Source of the DNA: Lysobacterales bacterium
Lineage (GTDB): Bacteria > Pseudomonadota > Gammaproteobacteria > Xanthomonadales > SZUA-36
DNA: 33,207 nucleotides
Assembly: GCA_028289465.1 (NCBI GenBank)
Contig: JANQPM010000049.1
Span: 1 to 33,207 of the forward strand
Direction of reading: 5' to 3'
Shown: piece by piece, positions 16,552 through 24,034 of the stretch
How the letters are laid out: each line of letters opens with the position of its first letter
Position numbering within the stretch: the first letter of the stretch is position 1
The notes under the pieces: model-generated
Databases searched by the model: none
The model's input: only the letters and a program-made list of their open reading frames with translations
Told to the model about the DNA's origin: nothing
Position numbers and translations under genes: made by a program

Positions 16552-17205
16552 ATGACGGCGACATCCCGCTTTGAGATCACCGAGCGCTCCAAGGTCAAGC
16601 GACTGCCTGAGCGCGGGCATTACGACCGGGCGCTGGCCTATGAGATCCTCGACCAGGCACTGATCTGCCATGTCGCGATCTCGACCGCCGAAGGCCCGCT
16701 CGTGCTTCCGATGGCCTATGCCCGAATGGACGATCAACTGGTATTGCACGGCGCCACTGCCAGCCGGCTGCTGCAACTGACCGGCACCGGCCAGCCCATC
16801 AGCCTGTGCGTCACTCTGCTGGACGGGCTGGTGCTGGCGCGCTCGGTTTTCCACCACTCGATGAACTACCGGTCGGTGGTGGTATTCGGCCATGCCCGGC
16901 TAATCGACGACGATCGGGAAAAAGCCCGTGCACTGGATTGTCTGGTCGAACACTTAGCCCCCGGCCAGACGGGGTATGCGAGGGCCCCGACCGCCAAGGA
17001 ACTCAACGCCACCTGCGTGCTGGCCGTGCCGGTGACCGAGGTCAGTGTCAAACGGCGCGAAGGCCCGCCAAAGGACAGCAAGGCCGATTATGAATTGGAT
17101 ATCTGGGCCGGCGTGGTGCCGCTGCAAACCGTGACCGGCAAGCCCGAGCCGGACCCGCTTGTTCGGGCCGACACACCGCTGCCCGAACATATCGGCCGGT
17201 ATTGA
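16552..17205 (+). CDS. Pyridoxamine 5'-phosphate oxidase-fold / flavin-nucleotide-binding protein
   Basis: The 217-residue protein has the split-barrel flavin-binding fold of the PNPOx-like superfamily. Landmarks are LPERGHYDRALAYEILDQA near the N-terminus, the first barrel strands HVAISTAEGPLVLPMAY, LVLHGATASRLLQL, and SVFHHSMNYRSVVVFGHARL at about 105-124. Members bind FMN or a related flavin, and many are annotated only as flavin-nucleotide-binding. The gene is divergent from a MocR regulator, a known pairing that suggests PLP-responsive control. The ATG at 16552 is chosen because the conserved fold starts shortly after it; the upstream ribosome site is weak. It is too divergent to call pdxH. 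Confidence 0.85.
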   Translation: MTATSRFEITERSKVKRLPERGHYDRALAYEILDQALICHVAISTAEGPLVLPMAYARMDDQLVLHGATASRLLQLTGTGQPISLCVTLLDGLVLARSVFHHSMNYRSVVVFGHARLIDDDREKARALDCLVEHLAPGQTGYARAPTAKELNATCVLAVPVTEVSVKRREGPPKDSKADYELDIWAGVVPLQTVTGKPEPDPLVRADTPLPEHIGRY

Positions 17206-17264
17206 CAAGCGTTATGGATAAGCCGGCCCGACGTACAGGCCTGCCGGCGGCAAAACAGGGGTTC

Positions 17265-17597
17265 TTAGCTTTCGCCGCCTTCAGGCCCGTAGAAGATCAC
17301 CCAGGTTGAAAAATCCTCGCTGAAATCCTCAAACCGGTGCACGATCCCGGCCGGCACGAACAACACATCCCCGGCCGAGAAACGATGGCGTTCCGATCCG
17401 TTGACAAACCAGCCCCGCCCGCTACTGACCACATAGACTTCATCGCGCGAATGCGGTTGCTGCGGGTCTGTACCGTCAGGGGCATACATACCGATTTGCA
17501 AGGTGCCGTGTTCAAACAACTGCCGATAACGATCTTTGTCGGCAGCCGGTAACCGCGCCAGTGCCTGTTCAATCGTTTGGTGAAAACCGCGTCCCAT
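17265..17597 (-). CDS. Cupin-domain protein
   Basis: The 110-residue single-domain cupin has the two conserved motifs: PHSRDEVYVVSSGRGWFVNG (about 48-67, ligands His 49 and Glu 53) and AGDVLFVPAGIVHRFEDF (about 75-92, His about 87). It probably binds one metal ion. The enzymatic or sensory role cannot be read from the sequence. It lies convergent to the flavin-binding gene and 32 bp upstream of the Atl-like gene on the same strand, so the two may be co-transcribed. Confidence 0.83.
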   Translation of the reverse strand: MGRGFHQTIEQALARLPAADKDRYRQLFEHGTLQIGMYAPDGTDPQQPHSRDEVYVVSSGRGWFVNGSERHRFSAGDVLFVPAGIVHRFEDFSEDFSTWVIFYGPEGGES

Positions 17598-17629
17598 CTA
17601 TTCGCCTCGAATAAGTCTCGCCCGGCGCC

Positions 17630-17986
17630 TCAGGCCAGTGGCATTTCGTCGCCCCAGATAAGCTGATCCACGACGCCTTTCCAGCCATAGCGCTGCAAGT
17701 CCACCCGGCCTTTCAGAAACTGAATGCCCTCGCGCTCCAATAAATCCCTCTGCTTTTTCCACCCGGCGCTGTCTTTCGGGAATGCGATTTTGCCCTGCGC
17801 GTTAATCACGCGGTGCCAGGGCAGGCGCATGGCTTTGGGCGCGGCACCCAGTGCACGGCTGACCATTCTCGCGCCTTTGGGATAGCCGGCCAGCGTCGCC
17901 ACCTCGCCATAGGCCAGCACATAGCCCGGCGGGATTTCAGATACCACTTTCCAGATGGCTTTAAGAGTTTCGCGGTCCAGGCTCAT
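17630..17986 (-). CDS. Alkyltransferase-like DNA base-flipping protein (Atl/YbaZ type)
   Basis: The 118-residue protein matches the DNA-binding domain of O6-alkylguanine-DNA alkyltransferases (IPPGYVLAYGEVATLAGYP helix-turn-helix region, RMVSRALGA). The reactive PCHRV motif reads PWHRVINAQGKIAFP, with Trp in place of the Cys acceptor. Atl proteins with this change cannot transfer the alkyl group. They bind and flip O6-alkylguanine and hand the lesion to nucleotide excision repair. The ATG at 17986 gives the usual Atl length. The frame extends to 18034 but the extra residues look non-coding. Confidence 0.9.
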   Translation of the reverse strand: MSLDRETLKAIWKVVSEIPPGYVLAYGEVATLAGYPKGARMVSRALGAAPKAMRLPWHRVINAQGKIAFPKDSAGWKKQRDLLEREGIQFLKGRVDLQRYGWKGVVDQLIWGDEMPLA

Positions 17987-18057
17987 CGGATTCAATCCAT
18001 GAAAAAATGCAGTATAAAGGAGTCTCGCGCCCACTTCTTGTAGCCGCTAGGCCCGCG

Positions 18058-18160
18058 TGTAGGAGCGCCTTTAGGCGCGAATACTTTTGCCTAGCGAAAC
18101 CCCTGATTAGAGCCCGAGCTGGAAACAGCTATGATTATCGCACCTAAAGGCGCTCCTGCA
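18058..18160. repeat. Paired inverted REP elements (BIME-like), copy B
   Basis: TGTAGGAGCGCCTTTAGGCG (18058-18077, followed by CGA) is identical to the left element at 14242. Its inverted partner is at 18138-18160 (TCGCACCTAAAGGCGCTCCT then GCA), about 57 bp away. A second short motif, AAGGAGTCTCGCGCCC, sits just outside at 18017-18032 and recurs near the other copy (14276-14291). The pair lies between the 5' end of the Atl-like gene and the 3' end of the alpha/beta hydrolase gene. Confidence 0.85.
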
Positions 18161-18186
18161 GGCATTGGGGTTCTCAAAGGGCAGTT

Positions 18187-18262
18187 TAACTCGGAAACCT
18201 AAATTTAATCAATCTATTAGAATTATTATATAACTATCTAATAAATATATTATTTTAATAAT
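18187..18262. other. Very AT-rich intergenic stretch
   Basis: About 75 bases after the REP pair are composed almost only of A and T (runs such as TTATATAACTATCTAATAAA), in sharp contrast to the GC-rich surroundings. It overlaps the last codons and 3' flank of the alpha/beta hydrolase gene on the minus strand. No perfect hairpin with a T-run was found. It may be a relic of inserted DNA or a termination/relaxation region. Confidence 0.5.
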
Positions 18263-19136
18263 CAATCGAGCAAAAATTCCGAACCAGGTCAGAAACCTGA
18301 CCAGGCGCTTCCAACTGCGGGTAATGGCCGATACCCACCAACCGGTGCAAGGTCGCCTGCGGCAGGTTTTCCGCCAGCCGCTCGCCGATGGCAGCGACCG
18401 CAATCGGGTCTTGCTGGCCCCAGATGAGCTGCACCGGCAGTTCGCAGCGATGCAGGCTGCCGAGCCAGCGTTCGGTATATTTCAGACGCTCGCGCATGTA
18501 GGCGGCAATCTTGGCCAGCACCTTGCGGCCCTCACGATGCTGCATTAACGCCCATTGGGTATCGTAATGCGCTTCGTGAAAGCGATCCGGGTCGGCGTAT
18601 ACCTTCGGATACTGGAGATTGAATACTCGGCGGCTGGCCAGCCGCGCGGTGACCTCGCCCAGCAGCGGCGTGCGCAGCAGGCGCTGGGTGAACAGCGGGC
18701 GGTGCAGATCCATATACACCCCGCCGTTCAGCAAGGTCAGCCTTTGCGGCTGCAGCGCGGTATCACCATGCCGCAGCCGGTAGAGTAATTCGCAAGCCAC
18801 GCTGTTGCCCATATCGTGGGCGAGCAGATGAAACCGCCGAATACCGAACTGCGCCAGCAACGCCTCGACTGCATCCATCTGACGCAGCAGCGAATAGTTA
18901 CGCCCAGGGTCCTTGGCCGACAGACCGTAGCCCGGAAAATCGAACATCAGCAACGTGAAATCCTGGCGCAGCCGCGGCGCCAGCAGGTGCCAGTCCCAGC
19001 TCGAGGTCGGAAAGCCGTGAAAACAAACCAGCAGCGGCCCCCTGCCCTGTTTTTGCGCGTAGATCTGCGTGTCGTCCACGTCGTACAGCGTGCCGGCGAG
19101 CTGCCAGGACTGAATGGCATCGGGCAGACCGGACAT
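18255..19136 (-). CDS. Alpha/beta hydrolase with Asp nucleophile (epoxide hydrolase / haloalkane dehalogenase-like)
   Basis: The 293-residue cytoplasmic hydrolase has the oxyanion motif CFHGFPTSSWDWH at about 38-50, FDFPGYGLSAK, the nucleophile elbow LLAHDMGNSVA with Asp (about 108) in place of Ser, an acid in WGQQDPIAV (about 242) and the catalytic His in GIGHYPQLEAP (about 270). An HDxG elbow is typical of epoxide hydrolases, haloalkane dehalogenases and fluoroacetate dehalogenases, so hydrolysis of an epoxide or C-halogen bond is likely. The substrate is not known. The last codons reach into an AT-rich stretch. The gene lies 42 bp downstream of trmJ. Confidence 0.88.
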   Translation of the reverse strand: MSGLPDAIQSWQLAGTLYDVDDTQIYAQKQGRGPLLVCFHGFPTSSWDWHLLAPRLRQDFTLLMFDFPGYGLSAKDPGRNYSLLRQMDAVEALLAQFGIRRFHLLAHDMGNSVACELLYRLRHGDTALQPQRLTLLNGGVYMDLHRPLFTQRLLRTPLLGEVTARLASRRVFNLQYPKVYADPDRFHEAHYDTQWALMQHREGRKVLAKIAAYMRERLKYTERWLGSLHRCELPVQLIWGQQDPIAVAAIGERLAENLPQATLHRLVGIGHYPQLEAPGQVSDLVRNFCSIDY

Positions 19137-19178
19137 GGCTAACCGCCGCTACCGGTATCGCCGGCGATTTCGATCGGC

Positions 19179-19967
19179 TCAATCAACAGTCTTTGTCCTC
19201 GATGCAGGTTCGTCCGCTGCCTGCTTGGCTTCTTGAGCCGCTTCCTCGGCCGAGGTCAGAATTCCGTGCAGGATATTGATTTCGTTCTGATCGGGGCGGG
19301 CGCGCTGAAACAGGCGTCTTAAGCGGGCCATCAGGCGTTTCGGCTGGTCCGGGTTCAAAAATCCGATATTCAGCAGCGTCTCTTCGAGGCGGCCAAAAAA
19401 ATACGCCATTTGCGCGTCGTCAACCGGCTCGTAGTCCAGCGGGTCCAGCACTGTCCCGGCAGCGACCTGCTCCAGCGCCGCCAGCCGTAACTCATAGGCC
19501 AGCACCTGTACCGCCTGAGCCAGGTTCAAGGAGCTGTAGGTTTCGTTCGCGTGAATATGGACCAGGTAGTGGCAGCGCTGCATTTCCTCGTTGGTCAGAC
19601 CGGATCGTTCGCGCCCGAACAGCAGCGCAACCGGGTGCCGGTCCGCTTCGGCTACGGCCCGCGCGGCCGCGGCCCGTGCATCCAACTGCGGCTGCGACAG
19701 CGCGCGCAGGCGTGCGCTGGTGCCGAGTACCAGCCGGCAGCCTTTCAATGCGGCATCCAGACTCTCATGGACTACCGCAGCAGCCAGCAGATCGTCCGCG
19801 CCGGACGCCATCGCAGTGGCCTGCGCGCTCGGATATTCCTTCGGCGTTACCAGGTGCAGCGAGGACAGCCCCATCACTTTCATCGCCCGCGCCGCCGCGC
19901 CGATATTGCCGGGGTGCGTGGTATTGATCAGCACCACCCGGACGTTCGCCAATGCCGTGGTCGTCAT
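19179..19967 (-). CDS. trmJ: tRNA (cytidine/uridine-2'-O-)-methyltransferase TrmJ
   Basis: The 262-residue SPOUT-class methyltransferase shows INTTHPGNIGAAARAMKVMG at about 14-33, LFGRERSGLTNEE and SSLNLAQAVQVLAYEL, the conserved motifs forming the knotted SAM site. TrmJ 2'-O-methylates position 32 of several tRNAs. A C-terminal extension (after DPLDYEPVDDAQM) agrees with TrmJ length. The ATG at 19967 is preceded by AAGGCGG. The frame runs further upstream but through the divergent suhB gene. The trmJ/suhB head-to-head arrangement is common in gammaproteobacteria. Confidence 0.93.
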   Translation of the reverse strand: MTTTALANVRVVLINTTHPGNIGAAARAMKVMGLSSLHLVTPKEYPSAQATAMASGADDLLAAAVVHESLDAALKGCRLVLGTSARLRALSQPQLDARAAAARAVAEADRHPVALLFGRERSGLTNEEMQRCHYLVHIHANETYSSLNLAQAVQVLAYELRLAALEQVAAGTVLDPLDYEPVDDAQMAYFFGRLEETLLNIGFLNPDQPKRLMARLRRLFQRARPDQNEINILHGILTSAEEAAQEAKQAADEPASRTKTVD

Positions 19968-20039
19968 ATCCGCCTTATGCCTGCCCAAAACCGGGGGCTT
20001 CTGGTATCCTTTGCGCCCTTTGTTGTTGCGATCACGTCG

Positions 20040-20849
20040 ATGAACCAACCCGCTCTGAATGTTGCGATACAGGCTGCCCGCCGGGCCGGCGACCTGATAC
20101 ACCGTTATCGGCGCCAGCTCGACCGTGTGGCGACCAACAGCAAAGCCCTGAACGACTATGTCACCGAGGTGGATCGCGCCTGTGAGGCCGAAATTGTACG
20201 TGAAATTCGCCGCGTCCACCCGGATCACGCCATTCTGGCCGAGGAATCCGGGGCCAGCGGCGACAGCGAAATCCGCTGGGTGATCGACCCGCTGGACGGC
20301 ACCAGCAATTTCATGCGCGATGTTCCGCACTATGCCATCTCCATCGCTCAGCAGGTCGAAGGCCGCACCGAGCATGCGGTGGTCTACGACCCGATCCGCG
20401 AGGAACTGTTTACCGCCAGCCGCGGCCGCGGCGCACTGCTGAATAATCAAAGGCTACGCGTATCGGCCCGCACCGGCCTGGACGGCGCAATTCTGGCCAC
20501 CGCGCCGCCGTTCCGGCTGCGCGCGCATCTGGACTGCTATTTTCGAATGCTGCAGGAAATGATCCAGCCGGCCGAAGATATTCGCCGCGCCGGCGCGGCC
20601 AGCCTGGACCTGGCCTATGTTGCAGCCGGCCGGGTCGACGGGTTCTGGGAAATCGGACTCAAGCCCTGGGACATCGCCGCCGGCGCACTGCTGGTGCGCG
20701 AAGCCGGCGGTGTCGTGGTCGACTTCGACGGCAACGACCAGATCGAATCCACCGGCAATGTGATCGCCGCGCCGTTCAAACTGATCAATCCGATGCAGCG
20801 CATCGTTCAGCGGCACTGGAAAAATCAGCGCAAATCCGCCGGTCGCTGA
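20040..20849 (+). CDS. suhB: Inositol-1-monophosphatase family protein SuhB
   Basis: The 269-residue enzyme has the metal-binding sites of the inositol monophosphatase family: ILAEESG (about 60-66), WVIDPLDGTSNF (about 80-91) and GLKPWDIAAGALLVREAGG near the C-terminus. SuhB hydrolyses inositol phosphates in vitro and in E. coli also works in the rRNA antitermination complex. The ATG at 20040 gives the normal family length. It is divergent from trmJ across 72 bp containing a TATCCT box (20005-20010) but no convincing -35. Confidence 0.94.
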   Translation: MNQPALNVAIQAARRAGDLIHRYRRQLDRVATNSKALNDYVTEVDRACEAEIVREIRRVHPDHAILAEESGASGDSEIRWVIDPLDGTSNFMRDVPHYAISIAQQVEGRTEHAVVYDPIREELFTASRGRGALLNNQRLRVSARTGLDGAILATAPPFRLRAHLDCYFRMLQEMIQPAEDIRRAGAASLDLAYVAAGRVDGFWEIGLKPWDIAAGALLVREAGGVVVDFDGNDQIESTGNVIAAPFKLINPMQRIVQRHWKNQRKSAGR

Positions 20850-20870
20850 GTTCTTGGCGTTAAACGCTAA

Positions 20871-21095
20871 CCACTAGGCGCCGGCATCAATACGACCGAG
20901 AGCCCCTTTCAGCGAAACAACCCTATAAGGTGTCTTGCGCCCGCATTTTTCGACAACCCGCAAAGCAGTATCGATCTTGCGATTCAGCGGCTGGACCGCC
21001 ACGGCGTCGGCCCGCAGGCACTTAATGCAATCGAAGCCGCGCTTTTCCATCTGCAGGGTCAGCTACGCGACTACTGCTGCGAGGTGGATTGCTGA
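20871..21095 (+). pseudogene. Possible C-terminal gene remnant without a start codon
   Basis: Between suhB and the convergent sulfotransferase gene one plus-strand frame is open from 20871 to the TGA at 21093-21095 and contains no ATG, GTG or TTG. The part after about 20946 reads like ordinary protein (DNPQSSIDLAIQRLDRHGVG, then a helical stretch ending CCEVDC), and its third codon positions are mostly G or C, like neighbouring genes. The first part overlaps a diverged copy of the AAGGAGTCTCGCGCCC motif (20927-20942) found beside both REP pairs. It may be the tail of a gene cut by a repeat. I do not recognise the family. Confidence 0.35.
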
Positions 21096-21105
21096 AACAG
21101 CGCCG

Positions 21106-21960
21106 TCAGCCGCCTTCCGGCGGCGCGATGCTTTGCCACAACGGTTGCCACTGGCTTTGCTGCGACATGATGGCAGCCTCGTGCTTACGCCATTTGTCGG
21201 TGCGCGGCCGGTCCAGGGTATAACGCGAACGCGGCAGCGGGCGCTCCAGATAAGTCTGCCAGTGCGGGTCGATATCAATACCGACAAACGCTGCCAGCCG
21301 GCGACAGACCGATAACGGCTCCCGCACCAGTTCGCGGTAGTCCACCCGCAGCCAGTGGTCGCGCGCCAGCCCGGCCAGATCGTCGCGAATGATACGGTTC
21401 GCAGCGCACCATTGAAACGTGCATTTTTCGACCAGCGGCGCATCGGCCGCCTCGCGCCAGCCCGGCGGCAGCAGCAGCGACCATTTGCCCTTCCAGCCCG
21501 GCAGACGGCGGTAGGTGACCCAGCGGCCAGCCAGCCAGGCTTCCATCATGCTGGCGATATTTTCGCGCGGATCGCGAGTGAGCCAGATATAGCGGGCATC
21601 GGGGAAGATCACATCCAGGAACGGCTGGCGCAGCGCGTTCTTCGGGGTTTTTTCCAGCAACCTGACGCGGGTCTGCTCGGCAGACAGCAGGCGCGTCCCG
21701 TCGCGGTTGCGCAACCCGAGCGCGAAACGCTGGCGAATCGCCGTGGCAATGCGCGGCGTTGCGTGCTCGGCAGTCAGCCGGTTGGAATCCACCTTGCCGG
21801 CCTGCGGGTTCAGCGCCGCAATCCCTTCGATCAGCACATGGCTTTCACCGCCGATGGTCCACAGGGCTTCGGCCTGCGCCAGGGTTTCGAACAACAACGT
21901 ACTGCCGGAACGCGGGGCGGCCAGAATAATGACCGGACGATCGAATAGACGGTCAAACAT
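21106..21960 (-). CDS. Sulfotransferase family protein
   Basis: The 284-residue protein has the PAPS-binding 5'-phosphosulfate loop IILAAPRSGSTLLFETLA at about 11-28, the LLEKTPKNALR segment, and the 3'-phosphate-binding region RYIWLTRDPRENIASMMEAW at about 128-147. It should transfer sulfate from PAPS to an unknown acceptor. It lies 29 bp downstream of the aspartyl hydroxylase-like gene on the same strand, so the two are probably one operon. Such pairs may decorate a peptide or surface molecule, but the acceptor cannot be read here. Confidence 0.88.
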   Translation of the reverse strand: MFDRLFDRPVIILAAPRSGSTLLFETLAQAEALWTIGGESHVLIEGIAALNPQAGKVDSNRLTAEHATPRIATAIRQRFALGLRNRDGTRLLSAEQTRVRLLEKTPKNALRQPFLDVIFPDARYIWLTRDPRENIASMMEAWLAGRWVTYRRLPGWKGKWSLLLPPGWREAADAPLVEKCTFQWCAANRIIRDDLAGLARDHWLRVDYRELVREPLSVCRRLAAFVGIDIDPHWQTYLERPLPRSRYTLDRPRTDKWRKHEAAIMSQQSQWQPLWQSIAPPEGG

Positions 21961-21989
21961 GGCGTATCGGCATGGGGCGATACGCCGGG

Positions 21990-22961
21990 CTACAGACCGC
22001 GAACACCCGGAATCGGGCGATCCACGCAGGCCATCAAGACCCGTGCCAGCAATACGTTCTGGGCCGGCCGGCCGTTGCTGGGCAATCTTAACGGCACCGG
22101 AATGCGCCTGATCTGTCGCAGCACTCGATTGCGTAATCGTTCATAATGCCCGCGCTGATCCGGGTCCGGCCCGTACAGCGTCCACAGCATCTGCCAGTCA
22201 CGCATCAGATCGTGCGTCAATTGAATAAACCGCTCGCTGAAACCGGATTCGTCCGGGCGCGCAGCGCCGAGGTCTTCGATCAGGTCCGTGCATAGCACTT
22301 CCAGCTCCTTCGGCGGCATCACCGGCGGCGTATTGTAGCGTTCGGTCAGCAAACTGACCGTATCGCCGGGCCGATAGTCAATCTGCCGGTCGGCCGGCTG
22401 TTTGCCGGATGTGCCGGCCTGCAGCACCTGTTCGACCATTCGCCAGAAACCCGCCGAACCGACTGTGTCTGCCACCAGATGAATGCGCTTGTATGGCGTC
22501 GGATTGACCACCCGGTGCATTTTCCAGTTATCGAATATCCAAGTCTGGCCGGCCGCCATATTGACCATTTCGTCGGCACAGTGAAATTCGACTTCCGGAT
22601 AGGTAATCACCGGAATATGGATACGGACGCGGGTAAACCAGTGGTAGTTCACATCGCAGTGACGGGGCACCTCTGCTCCACCGGCCAGGCACATCAGCCG
22701 GGAGCGTCCGAACACCACGCCAAAGGCCGCAAGCACCTGCCGAAGGTACTCGCACCGGTCGAGAAACGGCGTCGGCTGCATCGGGCCGCTGATCAGGTCG
22801 TTAATGCCGCCGTTGACCGAAATCAGCGGCACCGCGGTATTGCCGGCAAAGCCGGTCGGGTGAGCCTGCCAGGCATTGTCGGGCAAAGCTTCGACCTCGG
22901 CTGCCAGCCGTTCGGCATCGACGCGCAGCGGCAGCCGAATAAAGGACTGCGGCAGTTTCAT
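21990..22961 (-). CDS. Aspartyl/asparaginyl beta-hydroxylase-like dioxygenase
   Basis: The 323-residue protein carries a double-stranded beta-helix domain of the AspH type. It has the iron ligands in VPRHCDVNYHWFTRVRIHIP (about 106-125, His-x-Asp) and the distal His in NWKMHRVVN, followed by RIHLVADTV, where the Arg probably holds 2-oxoglutarate. Members hydroxylate Asp/Asn side chains or small molecules. The C-terminal 130 residues are a helical extension beyond the catalytic core. The start is ATG at 22961; a GTG four codons upstream (22973) is possible. It is likely co-transcribed with the sulfotransferase. Confidence 0.85.
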   Translation of the reverse strand: MKLPQSFIRLPLRVDAERLAAEVEALPDNAWQAHPTGFAGNTAVPLISVNGGINDLISGPMQPTPFLDRCEYLRQVLAAFGVVFGRSRLMCLAGGAEVPRHCDVNYHWFTRVRIHIPVITYPEVEFHCADEMVNMAAGQTWIFDNWKMHRVVNPTPYKRIHLVADTVGSAGFWRMVEQVLQAGTSGKQPADRQIDYRPGDTVSLLTERYNTPPVMPPKELEVLCTDLIEDLGAARPDESGFSERFIQLTHDLMRDWQMLWTLYGPDPDQRGHYERLRNRVLRQIRRIPVPLRLPSNGRPAQNVLLARVLMACVDRPIPGVRGL

Positions 22962-23017
22962 CGGCGGTGGCACCGGTCGCGGTAGAGCATGGCGCCATTA
23001 TAAGCGCTTTTCGTACG

Positions 23018-23041
23018 AAAAAAGCCCCAAAAAGGGGCTTT
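23018..23041 (-). terminator. Intrinsic terminator after secF
   Basis: On the minus strand AAAGCCCC, a TTTTT loop and GGGGCTTT form a perfect 8-bp stem (23041-23034 with 23028-23021), continued by a run of T (complement of the A-run at 23018-23023). It lies about 40 bp after the secF stop and should end the queA-tgt-yajC-secD-secF transcript. Confidence 0.9.
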
Positions 23042-23082
23042 CTGCATGAGGGACTTTCTCTGTGGATCGTTGTGGTTTCGGG

Positions 23083-24024
23083 CTACGGCATCGCGTCCAC
23101 CTGCGCGCCCTCCTTCTCCACCGGCATCAGGTCCTGCTTGGTAATACCGAGCAGCAGAACCGCGGTGCTGGCAACATAGATGGACGAATAAGTCCCGATT
23201 AGCACACCGACGATCAGGGTCAGCGCAAAGCTGTGGATGATCTCGCCGCCGAACACGAACAGCGCGGTGAGCACCAGCAATGTGGTCACCGAGGTCATGA
23301 TGGTGCGCGACAGCGTCTGGTTGATCGAGGCGTTCACCACATCGATCGGAATCTTGTTGCGCAGCCGGCGGAAATTCTCGCGAATCCGGTCGTATAACAC
23401 AATAGTGTCGTTCAGCGAATAGCCGATGACCGCCAGCAGCGCGGCAACCACGGTCAGATCGAAATCGACCTGCAGCAACGACAGAACGCCCACGGTCACC
23501 AGAATATCGTGCACCAGCGCCAATACCGCGCCCACCGAAAAGCGCCACTGAAAGCGGAACATGATATAGACGAAGATACCGGCCAGCGCCCAGAACAAGG
23601 CCAGACCGCCCTGCCCCTTGAGTTCGTCGCCGATCTGCGGACCCACGTATTCGACCCGGCGGATTTCCAGACCGCCCTCGGTCCCGGCCTGCAGTGCCTG
23701 CATCACATCGGTGGAAATATCCGCCGAACTCTCATCGGCCGCGCGCGCTGCCAGACGGACCACAATGTCGCTGGCACTGCCGAACGTCTGTACTACCGCA
23801 TCGTCAAAACCCGCATCGGCCAGCCGCTGACGCGCATCGGCGACATCCGGCGCCTGCTCATAACGCAGGTCGATCAGGGTACCGCCGGTAAAATCCAGGC
23901 CGAAATTCAAACCGCGGGTGACCAGCGATCCGATGCCGATCACAATCACCAGCAGCGAAATCACCACCGCAATCTTGCGGTGGGCCATGAAATCGATATT
24001 GGTCGTGCTTTTAATCAGTTCCAT
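23083..24024 (-). CDS. secF: Protein translocase subunit SecF
   Basis: The 313-residue inner-membrane protein has six membrane segments and the SecF signature RGLNFGLDFTGGTLIDLRYE near residues 37-56, followed by the first periplasmic domain and the C-terminal bundle with LTVVAALLAVIGYSLNDTIV and ASINQTLSRTIMTSVTTLL. With SecD and YajC it uses the proton gradient to help complete Sec-dependent export. It starts 10 bp after secD and ends before a strong terminator. Confidence 0.97.
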   Translation of the reverse strand: MELIKSTTNIDFMAHRKIAVVISLLVIVIGIGSLVTRGLNFGLDFTGGTLIDLRYEQAPDVADARQRLADAGFDDAVVQTFGSASDIVVRLAARAADESSADISTDVMQALQAGTEGGLEIRRVEYVGPQIGDELKGQGGLALFWALAGIFVYIMFRFQWRFSVGAVLALVHDILVTVGVLSLLQVDFDLTVVAALLAVIGYSLNDTIVLYDRIRENFRRLRNKIPIDVVNASINQTLSRTIMTSVTTLLVLTALFVFGGEIIHSFALTLIVGVLIGTYSSIYVASTAVLLLGITKQDLMPVEKEGAQVDAMP

Positions 24025-24034
24025 TTGCGCCTCC

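Noticed and set aside
16552..17205. Naming the flavin-binding protein pdxH
   Set aside because: The sequence belongs to the broader flavin-nucleotide-binding group and lacks a convincing match to PdxH length and motifs.
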